The position numbers were made by a program, and so were the translations under genes. Positions 1 through 4,885 of a DNA stretch of 8,548 bases are shown one piece after another. Below the pieces are notes generated by a model, which saw only the letters and a list, made by a program, of their open reading frames with translations, did not search any database and was not told the DNA's origin. Source of the DNA: Cyclobacteriaceae bacterium. Its GTDB lineage: Bacteria > Bacteroidota > Bacteroidia > Cytophagales > Cyclobacteriaceae. Position 1 is the stretch's first letter. Each line of letters opens with the position of its first letter. Location of the stretch: contig JAOTYN010000156.1 in assembly GCA_029861825.1 (NCBI GenBank), positions 1-8,548 of the forward strand, given 5' to 3'.

Positions 1-371
1 TTTGCCCTTCCGATTAATACATAACTATCGTCCACCCAGTCGCTATTCTTGTGAAATTGAATGGCAATAGCGGCCTTTTTTATAGCATCGTCAAGTTGGG
101 TACGCATGCTGTTGACCACCGTAGTATCGACTGGAGGAAAAATCTGTAGAATACGGTTATAATTTGGCTCGTAGCTACTTTCAATAGCCTCGATCACCTC
201 ATTCAACCGCTGATCCGCATAAAAGTAAGCGTTGTAATGGGCTGTTAGGTTATGATAAGTCTTGCTGACAAGGGTACTCTTTTCGGATGAGCAGCCTCCT
301 AAACCAAAAAATAATACACCTGAGAAAACAGCAAATAAAAGGTACCAATTTTTGTTCACCGCCGTTAGCAT
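1..371 (-). CDS. sprE: SprE/PorW-like lipoprotein, 5' part (runs off window start)
   Basis: Reading the minus strand from the ATG at 371-369 gives an open frame of 123 codons that leaves the window without a stop. Residues 1-26 form a lipoprotein signal peptide (MLTAVNKNW, then a hydrophobic run YLLFAVFSGVLFFGLGG), with lipobox L-G-G-C and Cys27 as the lipidation site. The mature part begins CSSEKS, then a helical stretch with KTYHNLTAHYNAYF, a segment like that at the start of the Bacteroidota SprE/PorW gliding and type IX secretion lipoproteins, followed by TPR-like text (DDAIKKAAIAIQFHKNS, DDSYVLIGRA). In flavobacteria sprE lies beside the same M23 peptidase and ATP synthase genes, which supports the name. 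It is transcribed divergently from the atp cluster. Family members help connect parts of the T9SS machinery under the outer membrane. The lipoprotein call is firm; the sprE/porW identity is from memory of family sequence and gene order, since most of the protein is outside the window. Confidence 0.7.
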   Translation of the reverse strand, partial: MLTAVNKNWYLLFAVFSGVLFFGLGGCSSEKSTLVSKTYHNLTAHYNAYFYADQRLNEVIEAIESSYEPNYNRILQIFPPVDTTVVNSMRTQLDDAIKKAAIAIQFHKNSDWVDDSYVLIGRA

Positions 372-382
372 AATACGCTTAT

Positions 383-411
383 GAAACGTAAAAAATGTAC
401 ATTTAATACAA
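383..411 (-). promoter_or_regulatory. candidate promoter for the sprE-like gene
   Basis: On the minus strand TTG (411-409) is followed after 18 bases by TACGTTTC (390-383), one mismatch from the Bacteroidota -7 consensus TAnnTTTG and within the usual 17-23 base spacing. It would place the transcript start only a few bases before the ATG at 371, so the message would be almost leaderless. This is a weak prediction from motif matching only. Confidence 0.3.
393..404. repeat. 12-bp perfect palindrome AAATGTACATTT
   Basis: A perfect inverted repeat sits between the divergent sprE-like and M23 genes, inside the spacer of the minus-strand candidate promoter. It has the size and symmetry of a dimeric regulator operator. 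AT-rich spacers produce such palindromes by chance, so a regulatory role is only a possibility. Confidence 0.3.
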
Positions 412-447
412 TTTGCTTATTCAAATTCCTATTTATATATAATTTTG
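412..447 (+). promoter_or_regulatory. candidate promoter of the M23-bactofilin-atp gene cluster
   Basis: TAATTTTG (440-447) is an exact match to the Bacteroidota sigma-A -7 element TAnnTTTG. A TTTG at 412-415 is the best -33 candidate, with a 24-base spacer that is one base longer than the usual range. The predicted transcript start is near 453-456, giving a leader of roughly 15 bases before the TTG start codon at 470. No other good promoter motif was found in the short gaps before atpG, so this could drive the whole cluster. Confidence 0.5.
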
Positions 448-469
448 TTTTAACTAATCTATAAGGCTC

Positions 470-1333
470 TTGAGCGTTAAATCCAAATTAGCTGGCAAAC
501 TATTAAATCGATACTTGCTGATCATTCGCAACGAGGAGAATTTCGCCGAAAAATCTACATTTAGTTTTACCTACGCGAAGTTAATAGTTTTTATCCTAAC
601 TCTGATGATGGTATTCATGCTAATTAGCCTCATTTTGGTTAAAACCCTGTTGGCTCAATGGTTCGATCCAGAACATCAGGAATTGGAGGCTAACCGCCGT
701 TTGATACGCTTGTCCAGCGCAGTAGACAGTCTGGCTATTGAAGTGGATAGAAAGGACCAGTTCATCGATAACCTCACCCAAATTATCCGGGGCGATGATA
801 CCGTTAGTTTCGCTTCTACCATATCCAATCAACAGCTTAATACTTTAAATCGGGATATTGACCTGGACAATTTGCCTCCTATCGATTCACAATTCCGTAA
901 AGAGTTTGAGGAGGGCGGGGACATATTATTGGACCTAGAAACCTACTCTTCCTCTGATTTACAAGAATTCTTCTTATTTTCACCTATATCTGGAATCGTA
1001 TTATCTCCATACAATGCCAAAAACGAACATTATGGAGTGGATGTGGTGTCTAAGAAGAATGAACCAGTAAAATGTGTGGCGGACGGGACGGTTATTCTTT
1101 CGGACTGGACGCAGGAGGCTGGTTATGTAATATCTGTGCAGCACAAAGGCAATTTGATTTCCGTTTATAAACATAATTCTGCATTATTGAAAAAAGTTGG
1201 TAATTTTGTTAAAGCCGGCGATCTAATAGCAATCATCGGGAATACCGGAGAGTTAACATCCGGACCACATTTGCATTTTGAATTGTGGTACAATGGCAAC
1301 CCGGTCAATCCCGAAGAATTCGTATCATTCTAA
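470..1333 (+). CDS. membrane-anchored M23 (LytM-type) peptidoglycan endopeptidase
   Basis: The 287-residue protein has a short basic cytoplasmic tail (about 1-34), one transmembrane helix (about 35-60), a periplasmic helical linker (about 68-105) and a C-terminal M23 domain (about 165-287). The zinc and catalytic residues of LytM enzymes are all visible: HYGVD gives His187 and Asp191, His235 lies in YKHNS, and GPHLHFE supplies His267 and His269. It is therefore probably an active zinc endopeptidase cutting peptide cross-links in the periplasm, unlike the degenerate LytM activators. The start is TTG at 470: an in-frame stop lies at 455-457 and the first ATG is inside the transmembrane segment, so a later start would remove the conserved tail (LLNRYLLIIRNEENF...). 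The bactofilin gene follows 11 bases after the stop, a pairing known for bactofilin-guided cell-wall hydrolases. Family assignment is firm; a role in cell shape is inferred. Confidence 0.9.
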   Translation: MSVKSKLAGKLLNRYLLIIRNEENFAEKSTFSFTYAKLIVFILTLMMVFMLISLILVKTLLAQWFDPEHQELEANRRLIRLSSAVDSLAIEVDRKDQFIDNLTQIIRGDDTVSFASTISNQQLNTLNRDIDLDNLPPIDSQFRKEFEEGGDILLDLETYSSSDLQEFFLFSPISGIVLSPYNAKNEHYGVDVVSKKNEPVKCVADGTVILSDWTQEAGYVISVQHKGNLISVYKHNSALLKKVGNFVKAGDLIAIIGNTGELTSGPHLHFELWYNGNPVNPEEFVSF

Positions 1334-1344
1334 ACGCTATCACT

Positions 1345-1830
1345 ATGTTCAACAAGGAAGAAAAACGTTCGGAGGAAGTTCTCAGTACTACCAGTAACAT
1401 CATAAGCCGTGGCACCATCCTGGAAGGGCATATCCAAACTCCGGGTAACCTGCGCATTGAGGGCAAGGTGATTGGTAATCTAACCACTAAGAGCAAAGCG
1501 GCCCTGGCCCAATCGTCCTATGTGGATGGAAATATCCTGGCCAAAAACGCCGAGATTGCTGGGGAAGTAAAAGGAAAGGTGGAGGTTTCGGAGATGCTAA
1601 TCCTGCGTCCTTCCTGTGTTATTCATGGAGATATCATTACCAATAAGCTAATTGTTGAGTCCGGGGCCACCTTCAACGGTGGTTGCACCATGGGCGCAAA
1701 AATAAAAGAGATCAAAATCGGAATCACTAAACCCCAGGAAGAAAAAGAGTCGGAAAAGTCTGTTTCTTTAAATCCCGGACTGCAAAATGTCCCACAAACC
1801 CAACCTCAACAAGGATACAAACCAGCCTAA
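1345..1830 (+). CDS. bactofilin (polymer-forming cytoskeletal protein)
   Basis: This 161-residue protein has the bactofilin right-handed beta-helix core, visible as repeating short strands with glycines and hydrophobics from about residue 18 to 120 (SRGTILEGHIQTPGNLRIEG, then NAEIAGEVKGKVEV, then CVIHGDIITNKLIVESGATF). It is flanked by a charged N-terminal tail and a Pro/Gln-rich C-terminal tail (PQTQPQQGYKPA), as is normal for the family. Bactofilins polymerise without nucleotide into membrane-associated filaments that position cell-wall enzymes. I chose ATG 1345 over the in-frame ATG at 1285, because the earlier start lies inside the M23 gene and adds an Arg-rich stretch not seen in the family, while MFNKEEK is a typical beginning. 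Its 3' end overlaps the next gene by 44 bases. The partner is probably the M23 enzyme just upstream. Confidence 0.93.
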   Translation: MFNKEEKRSEEVLSTTSNIISRGTILEGHIQTPGNLRIEGKVIGNLTTKSKAALAQSSYVDGNILAKNAEIAGEVKGKVEVSEMLILRPSCVIHGDIITNKLIVESGATFNGGCTMGAKIKEIKIGITKPQEEKESEKSVSLNPGLQNVPQTQPQQGYKPA

Positions 1831-2014
1831 GGCTTATATCAAGTATTCCGGACTGGCTTTTCAAATTCTTGCGTTTATATTTCTGGGAACATGGGGCGGA
1901 ATGAAGATCGATCAGTGGTTGTCCCTTAAAGTTCCCTTGTTTACCATAGCATTTTCCATGCTGGCTTTGATAGGGTCCCTCATCTATCTGGTTAAATCCC
2001 TCCCAAAATCCTGA
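1787..2014 (+). CDS. atpZ: AtpZ/AtpI-family small membrane protein of the ATP synthase operon
   Basis: The product is 75 residues with two transmembrane helices (about 22-42 and 48-69) joined by a short polar loop. The glycine-rich end of helix 1 followed by an acidic residue (FLGTWGGMKIDQW) is the signature of the AtpZ/AtpI family, in which a Gly-rich helix precedes a G...LD-type loop. AtpZ proteins are encoded just before the Fo genes in many bacteria and have been linked to assembly of the c-ring and, together with AtpI, to Mg2+/Ca2+ handling in alkaliphilic Bacillus. The ATG at 1787 lies inside the bactofilin gene in another frame, giving a 44-base overlap. No later ATG would keep helix 1 intact, so the overlap appears real. 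Family membership is likely; the exact job in this phylum is unproven. Confidence 0.75.
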   Translation: MSHKPNLNKDTNQPKAYIKYSGLAFQILAFIFLGTWGGMKIDQWLSLKVPLFTIAFSMLALIGSLIYLVKSLPKS

Positions 2015-2017
2015 CCT

Positions 2018-2392
2018 ATGTATAAGACCGTGCTTAGACTAGGGGTCATGACGGTGCTGTTATTGGGACTTTTTTACCTCGTAGAGCAGCTGAAGCCCTC
2101 CTGGGCCTTCTCTAAAGTGTATATCCTCATAGGAGTTTTCTTCCTGCTTAGCCTGCTCACGGTGCGGGCCAATATTTGGGCCATTAAACAAAAAAGCCTG
2201 GTAACAATTTTTATCGCCAGCCAAGTGGTGCGTATCGTATTTTCTTTGGTAGTGCTCTTCTTGTTGGCAACCTGGATCCCAGCCGAAATCAATATCCTAG
2301 CGGTGAACTTTTTTATCGTGTATTTATTCTACCTGATATTTGAAATTATGGAGCTATTAAGTAACTTGCGTGCCGAATTCAGGAAGCCGTAA
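2018..2392 (+). CDS. AtpI-like four-helix membrane protein
   Basis: A 124-residue, very hydrophobic protein with four predicted helices (about 5-22, 33-49, 61-85 and 91-113) and an Arg-containing C-terminal tail (LLSNLRAEFRKP). It starts 3 bases after the atpZ-like stop and ends 6 bases before atpB, in the slot occupied by AtpI/UncI in other phyla. A basic residue, Arg72, lies within helix 3 (ASQVVRIVFS), as a Lys or Arg does in AtpI proteins. Bacteroidota genomes carry a poorly conserved protein here, often left as hypothetical or assigned to an uncharacterised DUF family (possibly DUF6168). AtpI is associated with c-ring assembly. The assignment rests on size, topology and position more than on clear motifs. 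Confidence 0.6.
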   Translation: MYKTVLRLGVMTVLLLGLFYLVEQLKPSWAFSKVYILIGVFFLLSLLTVRANIWAIKQKSLVTIFIASQVVRIVFSLVVLFLLATWIPAEINILAVNFFIVYLFYLIFEIMELLSNLRAEFRKP

Positions 2393-2398
2393 TTTACT

Positions 2399-3430
2399 AT
2401 GATATCTTTGGGCAGAATCGCAAGCAATAAAACACTAATAATCAGAACTTTAACAATCGTGTTGCTGCTATGTTCAAGCAGCCTAAAAATGTTTGCCGCA
2501 AGCGGCGGGGACGGTGAATTTAATCCGGGTGAGATGATCATGCATCATGTCACCGACGCCCATGAATGGCACCTATTGGATATTGGCGAAACTGCCGTGA
2601 CCATCCCCCTTCCTATCATCCTGTATTCCAGCAGTAAAGGACTGGAAGTTTTCATGTCCGGTAAGTTTCACCACGGGGAGACCAGCTACCAGGGCTATAG
2701 TATGAATGCCGCGGGACATGTAGTGGCCGAGGATCCAAACCATGAATTCTACGACCTGTCCATTACCAAAAATGTCGCTGCTTTAATCTTAGGAGCGATT
2801 TTAATGATCGTGTTATTCGTTTCGGTAGCTCGCCCCTATAAAAAAGACCCTTCGGCCCCTCCAAAGGGATTACAGTCCTGGGTTGAGCCATTGGTACTAT
2901 ACGTAAAGAATGAGATTGTAAAGCCCAATATTGGCCCCAAGTACGAAAGGTATCTGCCCTACATGTTGACCTTGTTCTTTTTCATTTGGTTGGGCAACCT
3001 GCTGGGTTTGTTGCCAGGAGCAGCAAACCTCACCGGTAATATTGCGGTAACCATGGTACTGGCTGCTATCACCTTGGTGATGACCTTATTTAGTTCCAAC
3101 AAGCATTATTGGGCGCACATATTTAATCCCCCGGGAGTACCATTACTGTTGAAACCAATAATGATCCCCATAGAGATCTTGGGAATTTTCACCAAGCCTT
3201 TTTCACTGATGTTGCGTTTGTTTGTGGCCATCACTGCCGGGCACATTGTGATCCTGAGTTTGATTGGGCTGGCTTTTATCTTTCACAGCGCCTGGGTGGG
3301 TGTGGGTACCAGCTTGGTGGTGTTGTTTATCAATATTATTGAACTCTTGGTGGCTACGATCCAGGCCTATGTCTTTACCTTGTTCTCTTCGATGTACATA
3401 GGTATGGCGGTGGCGGATGGCCATCACTAA
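2399..3430 (+). CDS. atpB: ATP synthase Fo subunit a
   Basis: Subunit a forms the two half-channels that carry protons to and from the c-ring. The protein has 343 residues, longer than the roughly 270 of E. coli, because of an N-terminal extension: a signal-like hydrophobic segment (about 12-32, AA at 33-34) and about 90 presumably periplasmic residues rich in histidine (His49, 50, 55, 58, 91, 92, 107, 115). The usual helices follow from about 124. The essential arginine of helix 4 is Arg273 (SLMLRLF). His282 and Glu315 correspond to E. coli Glu219 and His245, the swapped pair seen in many bacteria, and Gln322 matches Gln252. Next to the arginine the text is RLFVAITAGH, with Ala277 at the position of E. 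coli Asn214. It is followed after 46 bases by atpE. Identity is certain; the role of the extension is unknown to me. Confidence 0.97.
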   Translation: MISLGRIASNKTLIIRTLTIVLLLCSSSLKMFAASGGDGEFNPGEMIMHHVTDAHEWHLLDIGETAVTIPLPIILYSSSKGLEVFMSGKFHHGETSYQGYSMNAAGHVVAEDPNHEFYDLSITKNVAALILGAILMIVLFVSVARPYKKDPSAPPKGLQSWVEPLVLYVKNEIVKPNIGPKYERYLPYMLTLFFFIWLGNLLGLLPGAANLTGNIAVTMVLAAITLVMTLFSSNKHYWAHIFNPPGVPLLLKPIMIPIEILGIFTKPFSLMLRLFVAITAGHIVILSLIGLAFIFHSAWVGVGTSLVVLFINIIELLVATIQAYVFTLFSSMYIGMAVADGHH

Positions 3431-3476
3431 ATTGAAATTGGATTGAATTTTTGTTTCATATATATAATGTAAAATT

Positions 3477-3725
3477 ATGTTAGCTTCTTTATTAATGGAT
3501 ATCAGTTTAGCGTGGATGGGGGCTGCCATTGGGGCAGGTCTATCTGCCATTGGAGCTGGAATCGGTATCGGCCGTATTGGTGGATCAGCCATGGAGTCTA
3601 TGGCGCGTCAGCCTGAGGCAGCCGATCGTATTCAGGTTCAAATGCTGGTAATTGCCGCTTTGATCGAGGTAATTGCCTTGTTCGGTTCGGTGATCGCACT
3701 ACTGGTATCATTGAAAACAGGATAA
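3477..3725 (+). CDS. atpE: ATP synthase Fo subunit c (proton-type)
   Basis: An 82-residue hairpin of two helices (about 11-40 and 53-79) joined by the conserved polar loop Arg44-Gln45-Pro46. Helix 1 has the glycine-repeat face (IGAGLSAIGAGIGIGRIGG) that packs the c-ring. Helix 2 bears the ion-carrying carboxylate Glu64 in AALIEVIALFG. The residues that mark Na+-binding rings are missing: Ile31 replaces the Gln of helix 1, and Val65 follows the Glu where Ser stands in Ilyobacter. A proton-driven enzyme is therefore expected. The first ATG (3477) is used, preceded by an AT-rich leader; a second Met at residue 7 is possible. Many copies per enzyme are needed, so expression must exceed that of its neighbours. 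The hairpin directly downstream may matter for that. Confidence 0.97.
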   Translation: MLASLLMDISLAWMGAAIGAGLSAIGAGIGIGRIGGSAMESMARQPEAADRIQVQMLVIAALIEVIALFGSVIALLVSLKTG

Positions 3726-3729
3726 GCAT

Positions 3730-3772
3730 ATAGGGTTGGAAAAGGTTGCATTAGGCAACGTTCCAACCCTAT
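3730..3772 (+). promoter_or_regulatory. imperfect RNA hairpin between atpE and atpF
   Basis: ATAGGGTTGGAA (3730-3741) pairs perfectly with TTCCAACCCTAT (3761-3772), and inside it GTTGC (3745-3749) pairs with GCAAC (3755-3759) around the five-base loop ATTAG. The arms are separated by an asymmetric internal loop of AAG against a single G. It begins 4 bases after the atpE stop and ends 25 bases before the atpF start. No T-run follows, so it does not look like an intrinsic terminator. It may protect or help process the mRNA so that subunit c is made in excess. The structure is seen; the function is inferred. Confidence 0.65.
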
Positions 3773-3797
3773 TTCCAAAAACGAAAAGAAAAATTAG

Positions 3798-4292
3798 ATG
3801 GATTTAATAACCCCAGGTTTCGGTTTAATATTTTGGCAAACGGTTATTTTCTTAGCCTTGGTCTTCGTGCTCAGTAAGTACGCATGGAAGCCCATGCTGA
3901 ATGCCGTAAAAGAGCGTGAGTCAAGTATTGAAGAGTCCCTAGCTGCTGCTGAAAAAGCTAAAGAAGAAATGTCCAAGCTGCAATCCGATAATGAAAAATT
4001 GTTGGATGAGGCTCGTTTGGAACGCGATAAGATCATTAAAGAAGCTTTAGCAACAGCCAACAATATAAAGGATGAGGCCAAGACCGCTGCTTCCAAGATT
4101 TCCGGAAAGATGATCGAAGATGCCAAGTTGGCTATTAATAACGAGAAGCAGGCCGCCTTGACTGAGATGAAAAATCAAGTAGCTTCTTTATCACTTGAGA
4201 TAGCCGAGCGATTATTACGTCAAAACCTGGACGACCAACCCAAACAAAGTCAACTGGTGGACCAATACCTGAATGATTTAAACATTAATTAA
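3798..4292 (+). CDS. atpF: ATP synthase subunit b
   Basis: Subunit b is the peripheral stalk that holds the alpha/beta head still against rotation. The 164-residue protein has one N-terminal transmembrane helix (about 8-26, GLIFWQTVIFLALVFVLS) and then a long charged helix rich in Ala, Glu and Lys (about 35-155), the usual right-handed coiled-coil stalk. Length and layout match the family. Only one b-type gene is present, so a homodimer is expected. The start ATG at 3798 is preceded by a very A-rich leader (AAAAACGAAAAGAAAAATTAG), typical of strong initiation without Shine-Dalgarno in Bacteroidota. It is followed by atpH with a single base between stop and start codon, suggesting translational coupling. 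Confidence 0.96.
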   Translation: MDLITPGFGLIFWQTVIFLALVFVLSKYAWKPMLNAVKERESSIEESLAAAEKAKEEMSKLQSDNEKLLDEARLERDKIIKEALATANNIKDEAKTAASKISGKMIEDAKLAINNEKQAALTEMKNQVASLSLEIAERLLRQNLDDQPKQSQLVDQYLNDLNIN

Positions 4293-4293
4293 C

Positions 4294-4854
4294 ATGTCGG
4301 AGATCCGAGTAGCTTCTAGATATGCAAAATCCCTGATCACTCTGGCTCAAGAGAAAGGTGAGTTGGCTTCTATTCACGAAGATATGCAGCTATTTGCGGT
4401 GATCTGTGAGGAGAATCGGGACTTTGAATTGATGCTGAAGAATCCCATCATCAATCACGATAAGAAATTAGCTATTCTAAAAGAGCTGTTTGACGACAAG
4501 GTCAATGAAACTACCCTATCGTTTTTCGAGATCATTGCCCGTAAGAATAGGGAACGCGTTCTTCCTTTAATCGCCAAGGAATTTCATATTCAATACAATG
4601 CGCTAAAGGGAGTGGAAATGGCCACTGTAAAGACCATACACTCTTTGAACGACGAACAAAGGAGCCGATTCAAATCAGCAATTGTCGAAGCCACAGGGAT
4701 GAACAGCGTTGAGCTGACTGAGGTCATCGATAATGAGTTAATCGGGGGATACATTCTCAAGATAGGAGGTAAACAAATTGACGAGAGCCTAAAAGGCAAG
4801 CTAAAAGAATTACAGTTGGAATTTGCACAGAACCCTTATGTAAAGGGATTTTAA
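4294..4854 (+). CDS. atpH: ATP synthase F1 subunit delta
   Basis: Delta joins the top of the F1 head to subunit b. The 186-residue product opens with the family pattern of an all-helical N-terminal domain (SEIRVASRYAKSLITLAQEK, where VASRYAKSL is the typical 'A..YA.AL' motif) and ends in the conserved C-terminal domain (VIDNELIGGYILKIGGKQID, then ESLKGKLKEL) around residues 143-172. Length is normal. Its start lies one base after the atpF stop, and atpA begins 31 bases downstream after a short AT-rich gap in which I see no promoter or terminator. Confidence 0.95.
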   Translation: MSEIRVASRYAKSLITLAQEKGELASIHEDMQLFAVICEENRDFELMLKNPIINHDKKLAILKELFDDKVNETTLSFFEIIARKNRERVLPLIAKEFHIQYNALKGVEMATVKTIHSLNDEQRSRFKSAIVEATGMNSVELTEVIDNELIGGYILKIGGKQIDESLKGKLKELQLEFAQNPYVKGF

Positions 4855-4885
4855 AAATATCATTGAATTATAAACGAAAGACATC

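Noticed and set aside
1285..1344. Earlier in-frame ATG for bactofilin
   Set aside because: It lies inside the M23 gene and would add an Arg-rich extension; MFNKEEK at 1345 matches the usual bactofilin start.
3432..3468. E. coli-like promoter (TTG hexamers and TATAAT) before atpE
   Set aside because: The spacings are wrong (14, 19 or 25 bases) and Bacteroidota sigma-A uses TAnnTTTG, which is absent here. The tract is better read as an AT-rich translation leader.
3203..3592. Minus-strand open frame across the atpB-atpE junction
   Set aside because: It is the complement of two conserved genes, with a His/Gln/Pro-rich translation typical of antisense shadows and no independent start signal.
3477..3725. 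Possibility of a Na+-coupled c-ring
   Set aside because: The helix-1 Gln and the Ser after the carboxylate that make the Na+ site are replaced by Ile31 and Val65; only Glu64 remains, as in proton-type rings.
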